In this document: one piece after another, positions 54,701 through 63,245 of the stretch
How the letters are laid out: every line of letters starts with the position of its first letter
How positions within the stretch are numbered: position 1 is the first letter of the stretch
From: UBA5072 sp963822145
GTDB lineage: Bacteria; Bacteroidota; Bacteroidia; Bacteroidales; UBA10428
NCBI GenBank assembly: GCA_963822145.1
Contig: CAWGGG010000002.1
Coordinates: 558,001 to 622,000, forward strand
DNA length: 64,000 nt
Reading direction: 5' to 3'
Translations under genes and position numbers: made by a program
Notes under the pieces: generated by a model
What the model was told of the DNA's origin: nothing
Database searches by the model: none
Seen by the model: only the letters and a program-made list of their open reading frames with translations

Positions 54701-54738
54701 CCCCGGTGATGTATAGGTTAATGCCACCTGAGGTATAG
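51706..54738 (+). CDS. RND-family efflux transporter, inner-membrane pump
   Basis: 1010 residues, close to AcrB length. It has 12 predicted membrane helices in the 1+5+1+5 layout and two large periplasmic loops. The proton relay is VDDSIVVVEN, with Asp397 and Asp398 in the fourth helix. Other family marks: NYQFTLVVFLLLVALGVYSF at the N-terminus, GASPVDMEKLV, and GIEIKNSILLVDF in the second half. Drives proton-coupled export of lipophilic compounds, probably under control of the adjacent MarR protein. The drug or metabolite is unknown. Confidence 0.95.
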   Translation: MKITEISVKNYQFTLVVFLLLVALGVYSFYSIPQSEDPEFDVPVIPIYAIYPGASPVDMEKLVVDKIEKSLSELEDINKLESTIKDGVAAVVIEFTSNVDPDKKFDEVSRQINSIRSSMPQDLYSLEPVKISAGNTNIIQSALVSDTYSYSELENYAKDIRDQIATIPSINKAEAIAFPERELRIAIDLPKLSQLRLSLTQVMGAIQSENSNIPGGSVELGPKKFNIKTSGNYQSLEEVENTIVGSNQGQVVYLKDVAQVSWSYEDTRYIGRYNGKRAVFIIASMKQLQNIQHTRDQIYSKFDDFEKELPAGIKLERGFDQAKNVSAKLGRLLFDFLFAIILVLLTLLPLGLRASGIVMVSIPLSLMIGLTGLYFTDFSINQLSIVGGVIALGLLVDDSIVVVENISRWIREGHKPYDAAILATRQIGPAVLGCTATLIFAFLPLMYLPGMAGQYMLVLPVSVVYVVLGSLFVALTIIPFISSLVLKGNVSPHGNKVLQLLNRGIDFTYARALQWSLRNPSKTVLMAALFFLASLALIPVIGFSLFPKAGMRQFLITVETPKGSTIGETDRAVRFIESVVSHKPEIVYYMSNIGKGNPTIYYNTFQKSEQNNLGELLCEMKPASQPKMIAFLDDLRDTLNTYVNARIYVYEFENGSPIAAPIAMRVIGDNLDTLQVLSERIEAIMKSVAGTVYVKNPLGQSLTDLKINVNKTKAGMFGVPAVEIDRTVRLALAGIIVGRFREPDGNEYAINVRLPKGEANTLETLDKIYISSLSGAQIPLSQLSTTEFEQSPTLIEHYDKERSVTISSFVRTGYNTDKVTKAILYRIRDIRLPAGYQVVPTGEIESRQESFAGIGSAILVAIFGIFAILILEFRTFKGTLIVLSVIPLGVVGGILMLFITGYTLSFAAAIGFVALIGIEIKNSILLVDFTNQLRKGGTPLHEAILRAGEIRFLPVLLTTMTAIGGLLPIALSKSGMYSPLAWVIIGGLITSTLLARLVTPVMYRLMPPEV

Positions 54739-54807
54739 GGACGAGGGACGAGGGACGAGGGACGGGGGGCGGGGGACAAGGGACAGGGGACAAGGGACAG
54801 GGGACGG
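54738..54807. repeat. Ten tandem heptamers (GGGACRR), starting at a stop codon
   Basis: In register from the G of the RND gene TAG: GGGACGA x3, GGGACGG, GGGGCGG, GGGACAA, GGGACAG, GGGACAA, GGGACAG, GGGACGG. The unit is the same as at 37734 and 58806. Confidence 0.9.
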
Positions 54808-54820
54808 ATCAACCAAGACA

Positions 54821-54964
54821 CTGCACGACTGCATGACTGCATGACTGCACGACTGCACGACTGCACGACTGCACGACTGCATGACTGCACGACTGCACGA
54901 CTGCACGACCGCACGACTGCACGACTGCACGACTGCAAGACTGCACGACTGCAAAACCACACGA
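54821..54964. repeat. Octanucleotide array, 18 units of CTGCACGA
   Basis: Eighteen uninterrupted 8-bp units from 54821, mostly CTGCACGA or CTGCATGA, with the last units degenerate (CTGCAAGA, CTGCAAAA, CCACACGA). It lies in the gap between the convergent RND and GH116 genes, ending 6 bp from the GH116 stop. Because 8 is not a multiple of 3, all three frames read through as an artificial repeat peptide on the minus strand; that is not a gene. Confidence 0.92.
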
Positions 54965-54970
54965 CACCCT

Positions 54971-57550
54971 TCAACTGATCTCCTTTCCCGACACCACCAC
55001 ATGCTCAACCTCGATTTTACCATACTTCGCCTCGATGAAAGGCTTCCCGCGTCTGAGCCCTGCCATGCCAAATCCTGTCGCCGTTGCAACAAAGCATTTG
55101 AAATCAATACCGATCCGGGAATCGATGAACAGGGTTTTGGTAACGGCATCATACTGCAAACCTGTGAGACCCTGAATCATGCCGTAACTCGACATGGCCC
55201 TGGCATACCAGTGGCCGCATTCATATTCGTCAAAAGGATTGCGGACCCGGCCGTCATAACGTTTCCTGCAGGCGCTTACAATTTCAAGACCCTCCCTGAC
55301 ATGCCCGGTAAGCATGAGGTGGGAGGCCACCTGGTATTCAATGCCCGTCCATACTTCATTGCTGTAAACGAAGGGAAGGGTAGGTTGTCCGCCTTTTGGC
55401 CAGGTACATAATAGCAAACCACCCTCTTTGCCATAGGCGTAACTTGCCCGTTGAGGATTGGCATGATCCGACAGATCGGATTTCAGGTTGTAACGATGCA
55501 CCGATAGGAGGTGGCTCTCGATCTTGGCATTATCGAGGATTTTTCCCAGGCCACAAACCTGCGCCATCCACAATCCCAGCACCCCGTCGCTCAAGCAGCC
55601 GTTTCCATACTGGTACTTCGGACCTTCTTTCTTCAGAACTTCGAGGGCTTCAGCGGAATAAGTGGTGCCAATGCTCTTTTTTCCCAGTTCAACCGGATTG
55701 CCGGCATTCAACCCTTCCCACTGAACTTTTTGTATGAAGTACTCACCATTGAACAAGTCGTTTTCCATCTTCTGCCGGCCATTCTCAAGTAATTCCTTAT
55801 ACAGCAAGGCATCGTTTCCCAAAGCTTCTGAAAGTTGAACCCCCGCGGTAAGGGCGCCCATGTAAAACCCGGTACAAAGGGCATCAGCACCCCAGAATTC
55901 AATGTCATAGGTGTTGTGGTGGGGTTCTTCAATAGTCCCCGTATGCCGCGGATCCCATTGTGCAATGCAGTAATCCAGGCTGTTCTTCACGGCCGGCCAG
56001 AGCCTTCTCAGCCATACGGTATCACCGGAAATTCTCCATTCGCGGTAAACCTTCATGATTCCCCCCAGTTGTCCGTCAGCGGCAGCATACCAATCGTGCC
56101 CCGTTGCCCTGATCGGAAGGTTGGCCCTGAAATTCTGGTGTCCTTCAGCGTTTTGATCTACCAGGAATTCCGTTTCCCGAAGGGTCCTTTCCAGGTCGGG
56201 AAATAAATGCGGAATAGCCTGTGCGTAATTCCACACGTGCGTGCAGGAACCGTTGCAGCAGCCGCTTTGATCGTGACAACCTTCCCACGACCAGAGTCTG
56301 CCATCCTTTTGTCGTAAGACAGTCGGTGATTTCAGGATGGACAGGTTGGCGGAAACGGCCTCCAGGACCTCGGGAGGAAGATCCGAACCGAAAAAGGCAT
56401 CAGAAAACAGCGATGTATTGGCTCTTATCTGCTGGTAGCCGGTCCGCCAATAGCGGGCTACCGCTTCTGCATCTTTGAACTGCCCTGAATACCAGGGTTC
56501 GTAGAAAGCTGCAGTGACGTCCGCAGGACAACAACCTGATCCCGGGTTGCATTTTGCCTTTTCAATAAGCTTGTTAGCTGTGGCATCATCGGGACCGGTG
56601 CCGATTCTCAGGTCGGAATGCGGAACATACCAGGCCATCATCACCCTGATGGTTTTTGATTCCCCGGGTTTTAGCCGGACAGGCACATACAGGGTTGCCC
56701 CCGTGGCCCCGGATGAGACCGGATTGGCAGGATTATGGCCTGCCGCAATACTTTTCCAAAGGACAGTTCTCCCGTCGAACCAGCCACCCCTGAACCAACA
56801 GTAATCAATTACCGCACCGGGTTCATCCGTGAAAACTGCAAATTCGCCTTTGTAGTGGGGTTTATCGGGGAAGCATTGCTGTTCCAGTATAAAGCCTTTG
56901 TCCATATACTTTATGGAGTCCTTTCCAACATAATCTCCTCCCCATTCACTGGGATCCTCCACCCGCATAAAGTTTTCCGAGCTGAAGGAGAACATGGCCT
57001 CTATGGCCTTTCCTGAAGTATTGGTAAAGGCGTATTCCACTCCTGCAACCGGTAAGCTGGAATTATAGGAGTCGCCGGGAATAAAAGGACTCCAGCCGGT
57101 GATATCCGTTTCCACAGGCATGTCGGGATCCGTCAGATGAACCGTCCCAAAGGGGAATCGCGCCACGAACGTGGCGTTTTCATGCCTGGGACATCCAAAT
57201 AATTCAGATCCATTGGCAGTTCCGGGATTCCCATAGAGTTTCCAGCTTTGAACAGGCCCTTCGAGTATCCTCGCGGCGTTATCATAACCCTGCACCGAAA
57301 GTGCAGCGAACATGAAGGGCGTGTTGAAGGCATCGGGCTTATTCCTTACCGATACCGTGGAGAACGCACCATTGCCGTCGAGGCAGATCATTCCCGCACC
57401 GATACCGCCAAGGGGAAAGGCAATCCTGTTGAGGAAGTCACCGGTATAAGTACTGTTAAATTCTCTGTCTGGAGTGTCATGCCGGTTGCGGGAGCATCCT
57501 AGTAGAATGCATGTCATCAGGCAGACAACAAGGGATGTTTTCCTGTTCAT
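54971..57550 (-). CDS. GH116-type glycosidase, lipoprotein
   Basis: 859 residues. The lipoprotein signal is MNRKTSLVVCLMTCILLGC with lipobox LLGC and Cys19. An N-terminal glucosylceramidase N-domain (FLNRIAFPLGGIGAGMICLDG...) is followed by the alpha/alpha barrel: WEGCHDQSGCCNGSCTHVWNYAQ, NFRANLPIRA, HNTYDIEFWGADALCTGFY and FDEYECGHWYARAMSSYG. These match GH116 (beta-glucosidase/beta-xylosidase/N-acetylglucosaminidase). The HNTYD region carries the expected acid/base Asp. Its exact sugar specificity is not deducible. It is divergent from the GH172 gene, with 95 bp between. Confidence 0.9.
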   Translation of the reverse strand: MNRKTSLVVCLMTCILLGCSRNRHDTPDREFNSTYTGDFLNRIAFPLGGIGAGMICLDGNGAFSTVSVRNKPDAFNTPFMFAALSVQGYDNAARILEGPVQSWKLYGNPGTANGSELFGCPRHENATFVARFPFGTVHLTDPDMPVETDITGWSPFIPGDSYNSSLPVAGVEYAFTNTSGKAIEAMFSFSSENFMRVEDPSEWGGDYVGKDSIKYMDKGFILEQQCFPDKPHYKGEFAVFTDEPGAVIDYCWFRGGWFDGRTVLWKSIAAGHNPANPVSSGATGATLYVPVRLKPGESKTIRVMMAWYVPHSDLRIGTGPDDATANKLIEKAKCNPGSGCCPADVTAAFYEPWYSGQFKDAEAVARYWRTGYQQIRANTSLFSDAFFGSDLPPEVLEAVSANLSILKSPTVLRQKDGRLWSWEGCHDQSGCCNGSCTHVWNYAQAIPHLFPDLERTLRETEFLVDQNAEGHQNFRANLPIRATGHDWYAAADGQLGGIMKVYREWRISGDTVWLRRLWPAVKNSLDYCIAQWDPRHTGTIEEPHHNTYDIEFWGADALCTGFYMGALTAGVQLSEALGNDALLYKELLENGRQKMENDLFNGEYFIQKVQWEGLNAGNPVELGKKSIGTTYSAEALEVLKKEGPKYQYGNGCLSDGVLGLWMAQVCGLGKILDNAKIESHLLSVHRYNLKSDLSDHANPQRASYAYGKEGGLLLCTWPKGGQPTLPFVYSNEVWTGIEYQVASHLMLTGHVREGLEIVSACRKRYDGRVRNPFDEYECGHWYARAMSSYGMIQGLTGLQYDAVTKTLFIDSRIGIDFKCFVATATGFGMAGLRRGKPFIEAKYGKIEVEHVVVSGKEIS

Positions 57551-57645
57551 ATGGGTTTTCTTTTTAATAAGGAATAATATTAGCTAATTTTATTACATGA
57601 TTCAACCATTCTTCCTTACGCTGTTTAACCTTTAAACCATTATTT

Positions 57646-58806
57646 ATGAACCGAAGAACGCTTTTCACAGTCTTTTTAAGTCTGATCCCCTGGTTGTCTT
57701 TCACACAGAACACCTTTAATGGTATGGAAATGAATATGGGCAACCTCTACAGGTTATCCAACGCTCAGACCCGCTCCATAAGTCCGGAAAACTTCACCGG
57801 CGACAAGGGCAAGGGTGGTATGGCAACGCTGGAAAACAAGGATAAACCCAATATGGCTAACGCAGCTCATGCGGCACGCGATCTGGGGCAGGGATGGAAA
57901 GTCAATCCCTATATCAAAATAAAATCGGGTGAAACCATTACTATTGCTGAAATTACAGGATCGGGGGCGATTCAGCACATCTGGATGACGCCCACAGGGA
58001 ACTGGCGCTTTACCATAATCCGGATTTACTGGGATGATGAAACAGAGCCTTCTGTAGAATGCCCGATTGCTGATTTCTTTTGCATGGGCTGGAATGAATA
58101 TGCACCCCTGAGCTCGCTTGCCGTATGCGTTAATCCCGGAAGCGCCTTCAATTGCTACTGGACCATGCCCTTTCGCAAGAAATGCAAAATTACCATGGAG
58201 AACATCAACGATGCAGAAGGCATGACGCTCTATTACCAGATCGATTATACGCTAACGGACGTGCCTGCAGATGCAGGCTATTTTCATGCCCAGTACCGTC
58301 GAAGCAATCCCAATGAAACCTCGGTATATACCATTATTGACGGGATTAAAGGGAAGGGACAGTTTGTGGGAGTTTACCTGGCCTGGGGTGTCAATAATAA
58401 CGGCTGGTGGGGAGAAGGAGAGATCAAGTTCTATCTGGATGGTGATACCAGCTTTCCAACCATCTGCGGGACAGGAACAGAGGATTACTTTTGCGGGTCT
58501 TACAATTTTGACCGGAACGGGAAGTATACCGAATTCTGCACCCCTTATTCCGGGCTTGTGCAGGTGATCCGTCCCGATGGGGCCTACCGCTCACAACAGC
58601 GTTTCGGGTTATACCGCTGGCATATCAACGATCCAGTGCGATTCGAGAAGGATCTTAAAATCACTATCCAGGACCTGGGCTGGCACCAGGCCGGAAGGTA
58701 TCTGCCCCAGCAATCGGACATTGCCTCGGTATGTTTCTGGTATCAGGCACACCCGCATGCTAATTTCCCCAAGCTGCCTTCATGGAAGGAATTGGAGGTG
58801 AATTAG
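57646..58806 (+). CDS. DUF2961 / GH172-type glycosidase
   Basis: 386 residues with signal peptide MNRRTLFTVFLSLIPWLSFTQ. Signatures of DUF2961: GSGAIQHIWMTPTGNWRFTIIRIYWDDE, VECPIADFFCMGWNEYAP, GEGEIKFYLDGDTSFPTICGTGTEDYF and FGLYRWHINDPVRF. The conserved Glu residues in GEGEIKF and GTEDYF are the likely catalytic pair of GH172, a family with difructose-dianhydride and arabinofuranosidase activities. A furanoside such as arabinofuranose is therefore a candidate, but the substrate is open. Confidence 0.88.
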   Translation: MNRRTLFTVFLSLIPWLSFTQNTFNGMEMNMGNLYRLSNAQTRSISPENFTGDKGKGGMATLENKDKPNMANAAHAARDLGQGWKVNPYIKIKSGETITIAEITGSGAIQHIWMTPTGNWRFTIIRIYWDDETEPSVECPIADFFCMGWNEYAPLSSLAVCVNPGSAFNCYWTMPFRKKCKITMENINDAEGMTLYYQIDYTLTDVPADAGYFHAQYRRSNPNETSVYTIIDGIKGKGQFVGVYLAWGVNNNGWWGEGEIKFYLDGDTSFPTICGTGTEDYFCGSYNFDRNGKYTEFCTPYSGLVQVIRPDGAYRSQQRFGLYRWHINDPVRFEKDLKITIQDLGWHQAGRYLPQQSDIASVCFWYQAHPHANFPKLPSWKELEVN

Positions 58807-58833
58807 GGACAGGGGACAAGGGACGAGGGACGA
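58806..58833. repeat. Four tandem heptamers (GGGACRR), starting at a stop codon
   Basis: GGGACAG, GGGACAA, GGGACGA, GGGACGA follow in register from the G of the GH172 gene TAG. The array ends 5 bp before the convergent cyclophilin gene stop. Confidence 0.9.
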
Positions 58834-58838
58834 GCACA

Positions 58839-59429
58839 TTATTCTCTGCTGATCAGAAGAATGCGAATCGGCGGGGTAAGGGATTGGCCGTTGGCCGGGG
58901 ATTGCTGTATTCTTTTTACCACCTCCATGCCCCGGACAACCCTGCCGAAGGCGGCAAATCCCTGACCGTCGGGATTGCGTTGTCCCCCGAAGTCGAGTGA
59001 CGGCTGATCACCGATACAGATGAAAAACTCGGTGGTGCCTGAATCAGGGTCACTGCGGGCCATGGAAAGGGTGCCGTTGAGGTGCCTGAGTCCAGTCAGG
59101 CTGGTCCGTTCCAGGGGTATGGGTATGATATCCACCGAATCAAGACTGCCGGCATGAAAACCTCCCTGGATGACTTCTATCCTGACACGGTTGTCTGGCT
59201 GATTGTCAAGGGTAACCGTCCGGTAGAAGGTACCTCCCTTTTCTCCGATCAGATCGATGTATGCCAGGAAATTGTCGCAGGTAACCGGAGCCTGCCGGCA
59301 ATACAGCAGGGCATGTATGTCCCCCAGCGCAGTTTGAAAAACTATGCTGACGGAGTCCGCGGGATCCTGGGTATAAGCCGGCGTGGTCAACCCGGCCAGC
59401 AGGGACAATAACAGGAGGTATCTTTTCAT
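58839..59429 (-). CDS. Exported peptidylprolyl isomerase (cyclophilin type)
   Basis: 196 residues with signal peptide MKRYLLLLSLLAGLTTPAYTQ. Cyclophilin features: APVTCDNFLAYID, GTFYRTV, VIQGG, LNGTLSMARSDPDSGTTEFFICIGDQPSLD and GFAAFGRVVRGMEVV. It helps folding of periplasmic proteins by proline isomerisation. The stop is 5 bp from the heptamer array of the convergent gene. Confidence 0.93.
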   Translation of the reverse strand: MKRYLLLLSLLAGLTTPAYTQDPADSVSIVFQTALGDIHALLYCRQAPVTCDNFLAYIDLIGEKGGTFYRTVTLDNQPDNRVRIEVIQGGFHAGSLDSVDIIPIPLERTSLTGLRHLNGTLSMARSDPDSGTTEFFICIGDQPSLDFGGQRNPDGQGFAAFGRVVRGMEVVKRIQQSPANGQSLTPPIRILLISRE

Positions 59430-59441
59430 GGCATCTGAACA

Positions 59442-61646
59442 TCATTTTTTAAGGCGGATCACTTCAACTTCTTCCTGCAGCGCCTCGGTTTCCTTCTTTA
59501 CCTGCCGGATAAAGGAATTATCGTCAATGGTACCCAGGGTGGCATGCATTTCCTCCTGATTCCTGAAAGTGGATTGCCGGAAAGGATTATCATAATCTTT
59601 TTTACGTGAGGCAAAAACCTGGTCGCAGATATGTTGTTGAATGGCGACTGTGCGGGTAAGGCATTCATCCCAATGTGACAGGGAAATTTGACTGGTGCCG
59701 GTAATTTCATACAGGGTTGCCCAGGCATGTTTCATTTTGTCTTTAGGGTATTTTTCCCAGAGTTCATCATACCGTTGATGAATTGCTGCCCATGAATCAA
59801 GTTTGCCCGTTCCGATATCAGAACGGAGTAAGTCCAGGTCTTTCTTCATCATGATCTGACCGCCCAGGTTGATCCACTCTTTTTCGCGCTCACCCTGCAG
59901 TTCCTCCCGCATGTCGGAAAACGATGCAGTAGGATGCAGGCGCATATAGCGGATCAGGTTCATTCCCACATAGTAGTGCAACATATCTTGATAGGCGTGA
60001 TATGCCTGAAATGGCTTTAATATCAAAGTTTTACGTTTTGTGTTTTCCATGTTTTGTCCCACTACCTCAAGGCCGTTCATCAGTTGCCCGTCTCCCGACA
60101 GCAGTTTTTTACCCTGTTCTGCCAGCTGCTGATCATCGGGGCTTACTGATGTGGTACCTTGCAAATGCCGTGCAGCCTGGGCGGTCCATATTTCCATCAG
60201 CGTCATGGCAGAAAAGATCTCTTCCACCGTATCCGGAGCAAAGGGCTCAAATTCGATATGCTGGATCTTGGTCTTCCGGGAATCGCGGTTCTGAAACTTC
60301 CAGGAATTCCGGGCAAGGGCGTACATGTTGTAGAGCCACCAATAGGCTGGCATTACTTCGAGCTGATCCTGGTTCACGTTGTTATTCAACAAAGAAAAGG
60401 GCAGGGGAATATTCAGTTCGGCCGGATAATCAGATTTGGAAAGCAAAATAAAAGAAGCGAAGCGGCTGGAGTGTTTGACACTTGTACACAAGCCGGGCCA
60501 AAAGCCTCTTCCGGCCTGGATCTCGTTATCGTTGGCGCGGCTGTTGTGGTTTGAACCAATGGTAGCCCCTGCGGCCATATTGCTTTGTCCCATCACCACT
60601 GCAGCAATCAGGAAGGAATTGTTATGGTGCTGTTCATGCGCGGGAAAGATCAGGTTGTTCAGCACTTCACAGCAGGATATGGTCGAATTGTCACCCAGGA
60701 AGGAGTTGATCAGCCTAGCTCCGTATTTCAGACTGGAATTGTTGCCCAAAACAAAACGCACAGCTTTGCACCCATAAAAGATATGGCAGCCAAAGCCAAT
60801 GATCCCGTTCACCAGTTCCACGCCTTCCCCGATTTGTGTTGGTTCCTGCTCGGAAGAATTGATGGTCAGGTTTTTGAGTTTATTGGCGCCCTTGATATAA
60901 CAATTGGAACCGATCTTCACATCCTTCAATATCAGTGAATTCTTGATCACGCACTGACTGCCCGTAGTGCCATAGAAACCCCTGTGGTTGTCTATGGAAT
61001 CCTGTGTGATTTTCAGCAGGTTCTCCTGAAGGCTGGCATCATCACGGTATTTTGACCATAAATAGGCATCGGCCGTAATCATGCCGTCAAAAGGCAGCAC
61101 TTTACGGCAGCCGGTTTCATTCATCAGATCGAGCCACACCCTCACGCTTTCGGGTTCACCCTCTTTGATAATCCCATTGCCGAACTTGGCATGATCCGTG
61201 GTATCCATTTCATGCACATTAAACAAAATGCAGCGGTCGCCGATGATGTAATGGGCCAGGTAGTGGACATCATGAATGGCCACATCGTCGCCGATATCAC
61301 AGGATACTATGAGGCTGTTGGTGATCCCGGCAGGAACCTTAAGATCATGGTGCTGCAGGATGACATTCCGCAGACGTCCGATCCTGATCAGGCCAAAGAA
61401 CCGGGAGTTCTTGATCTGGTTGGCATCAAACTCTGTGGTGACCTGGATGTCATCCCAATCATCAGCTGTGTTGTTGTTCTTCACAAGTCTTTCCACCTCA
61501 TCGGAACGCAGGTGCCGCCAACCTGACAGGGGAGGAATTATCTGGTTGTTACGCTGGTAATACTCATCTTTTCCTTCAGGAATGTATTCCATGGGGATGA
61601 ATTTTTTCCCCATGTTTTCCGGCATTACGATTAAAACTTCATCCAT
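59442..61646 (-). CDS. DUF4954 family protein with left-handed beta-helix repeats
   Basis: 734 residues, no signal. The N-terminal third begins MDEVLIVMPENMGKKFIPMEYIPEGKDEYYQRNNQIIPPLSGWRHL. Between about 230 and 400 it has hexapeptide-like repeats (KIGSNCYIKGANKLKNLTINS, IGEGVELVNGIIGFGCHIFYGCKAV, YGARLINSFLGDNSTISCCEVLNNLI) expected for a left-handed beta-helix, as in acyl- or nucleotidyl-transferases. This matches DUF4954, widespread in Bacteroidota. Function unknown. It is followed 12 bp later by the cyclophilin gene, so they may be cotranscribed. Confidence 0.85.
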   Translation of the reverse strand: MDEVLIVMPENMGKKFIPMEYIPEGKDEYYQRNNQIIPPLSGWRHLRSDEVERLVKNNNTADDWDDIQVTTEFDANQIKNSRFFGLIRIGRLRNVILQHHDLKVPAGITNSLIVSCDIGDDVAIHDVHYLAHYIIGDRCILFNVHEMDTTDHAKFGNGIIKEGEPESVRVWLDLMNETGCRKVLPFDGMITADAYLWSKYRDDASLQENLLKITQDSIDNHRGFYGTTGSQCVIKNSLILKDVKIGSNCYIKGANKLKNLTINSSEQEPTQIGEGVELVNGIIGFGCHIFYGCKAVRFVLGNNSSLKYGARLINSFLGDNSTISCCEVLNNLIFPAHEQHHNNSFLIAAVVMGQSNMAAGATIGSNHNSRANDNEIQAGRGFWPGLCTSVKHSSRFASFILLSKSDYPAELNIPLPFSLLNNNVNQDQLEVMPAYWWLYNMYALARNSWKFQNRDSRKTKIQHIEFEPFAPDTVEEIFSAMTLMEIWTAQAARHLQGTTSVSPDDQQLAEQGKKLLSGDGQLMNGLEVVGQNMENTKRKTLILKPFQAYHAYQDMLHYYVGMNLIRYMRLHPTASFSDMREELQGEREKEWINLGGQIMMKKDLDLLRSDIGTGKLDSWAAIHQRYDELWEKYPKDKMKHAWATLYEITGTSQISLSHWDECLTRTVAIQQHICDQVFASRKKDYDNPFRQSTFRNQEEMHATLGTIDDNSFIRQVKKETEALQEEVEVIRLKK

Positions 61647-61759
61647 GATTCAGACTTTTACGGCAGGTTTAACAGGTTGGTAAATAGTAAAGCGCTATCA
61701 GTATATATCCCACCCCTAAGATACTATGTCAGCGGGATATTACCAATACATTCATCATT

Positions 61760-63184
61760 TTACTGCTGCCGCATGAGTTGCAAGGCAAAATCAAGCACGG
61801 GATCCTTTCCATCCAGGAAATCCCGGATGCCGGGCCGGACTTCATGATCGGGAATGATTCCCCGGTTGGTATAAGGGTAATCCTTTACGGCCGTGTAGTA
61901 AGCCAGCATGGGAATACCCACATTGAGCCGGCTGTTGGGAAGCGTTACAATAACAAAAGTACCGCTGTTGTTTCCATAGTAACCGCCGCCGGTTTCTTCC
62001 CCGATAAATGTTGCCCGCTTCAGATAATGGGAAACGGCGGCAAATTCTGAGGTAACAGAAAAGCTCGCACCGTTGATCAGCACGCAGACCTTGCCTGAAT
62101 AAGGGTGTTTTTGAGGTTTCTGCATCTTCAGGTTGCCGTTGTGTTTCCATTCATATTTGCCGGTTTCCGTTTTGGAGACCATAAGGCGCATGATGCCATA
62201 AAATTTGGGAAGGCGAGCATATTGAGAGAAAGAATACTTTTTATCGGTGGTGGTTTCCAGGCGATCGTAATACCTGAATTCTCTATCCATAAAGTAAGAC
62301 AATAACAGGGATCCCCTCATATCATTGCCGCCTTCATTGTCCCTGACATCAATAATCAGCTGCTGAATTCCACGGGAATTGATTTCGGCAAAAGATTGTT
62401 TCAGAAACCGTTTGAAGCTTTCTCCTTCTGCATTCTCCCAGAAAGAAGCAATGGTAAGCAAGGCTGTCTTTTCAGCGGGATAAGTGAGACTGTATGGCTG
62501 GCGGGCCGGAGTTTGACTTTCATACCGGTCGACAGTTGATTTATCAATGCTCGAGACTTTAAGGTCCACCTGGTTCTTACCTTCGCTGCAGACCAGCAAA
62601 AAGCTGTCGGGGGCCTCATAGAGGTTGGCATAATAAGCACTGAAAAAGCGGCTCATTTCGATGTACTGGAATGTTTTACTGTTTCCGTCGGAGAAGAAAC
62701 TTTGCAGCATTTTTTCAATGATGGCATGGACAGGATTGCCGTTTATGGAAATTACTTCGAGCCCTTTGGTGACAACCAGACTACTGTCATAGGCGCCTGT
62801 GATCCAGGCCCTGTCATCCCGGAAAAACAGTCTGAGCGGGAATACCTTGTTCTGTCCGTAGAAATAATTGTCTGACCAGTTGCTGTCGGGGTGGAGCTTG
62901 GTGTGACCGCATCTGATCTGCGCCACCACGGGGAGCAGCAACCGGTAAAACTCCTGTTGTGTCATGTTGTGATTGATACGGTTTTCTGTAGCGTTGAAAA
63001 GGCTGTCGATTTGTGCCTTTGAATTGTACCGGTACAAACCGGGATGGGCTTCCTGCAGGGCCTGCCGGAAAATACCAAAATCATCGCGGAGTTGGGATAC
63101 AGTATAGCTGCTCTGTGCTGAAACCTGCATGATACCGAAAAAGCAGGCAACCAGACTCAGAAATTTAATATTAAAATGTCTCAT
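61760..63184 (-). CDS. S41-family peptidase (C-terminal processing protease type), exported
   Basis: The frame is open to 63397, but the ATG at 63182-63184 gives a signal peptide (MRHFNIKFLSLVACFFGIMQVSAQ); 474 residues. The C-terminal S41 domain has AEKTALLTIASFWENA, LIIDVRDNEGGNDMRGSLLLSYF, VCVLINGASFSVTSEFAA (nucleophile Ser region) and FIGEETGGGYYGN. An N-terminal helical domain (HPGLYRYNSKAQIDSLF) is as in tricorn/CTP-like families of Bacteroidota. It is a periplasmic or surface peptidase; the substrate is unknown. Confidence 0.88.
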   Translation of the reverse strand: MRHFNIKFLSLVACFFGIMQVSAQSSYTVSQLRDDFGIFRQALQEAHPGLYRYNSKAQIDSLFNATENRINHNMTQQEFYRLLLPVVAQIRCGHTKLHPDSNWSDNYFYGQNKVFPLRLFFRDDRAWITGAYDSSLVVTKGLEVISINGNPVHAIIEKMLQSFFSDGNSKTFQYIEMSRFFSAYYANLYEAPDSFLLVCSEGKNQVDLKVSSIDKSTVDRYESQTPARQPYSLTYPAEKTALLTIASFWENAEGESFKRFLKQSFAEINSRGIQQLIIDVRDNEGGNDMRGSLLLSYFMDREFRYYDRLETTTDKKYSFSQYARLPKFYGIMRLMVSKTETGKYEWKHNGNLKMQKPQKHPYSGKVCVLINGASFSVTSEFAAVSHYLKRATFIGEETGGGYYGNNSGTFVIVTLPNSRLNVGIPMLAYYTAVKDYPYTNRGIIPDHEVRPGIRDFLDGKDPVLDFALQLMRQQ

Positions 63185-63245
63185 GATCCAAAACAACTTA
63201 AAAGTTATCGTAGGACGTTTTCTCCCGATGAAGGTTACAACAGCA

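Noticed and set aside
54738..54964. CRISPR array
   Set aside because: Units are 7 and 8 bp with no spacers, and no cas genes lie nearby.
54525..55152. Repeat-rich minus-strand frames coding for CSRAVVQS-type repeats
   Set aside because: They are translations of the octanucleotide array and of the antisense strand of the RND gene end, not genes.
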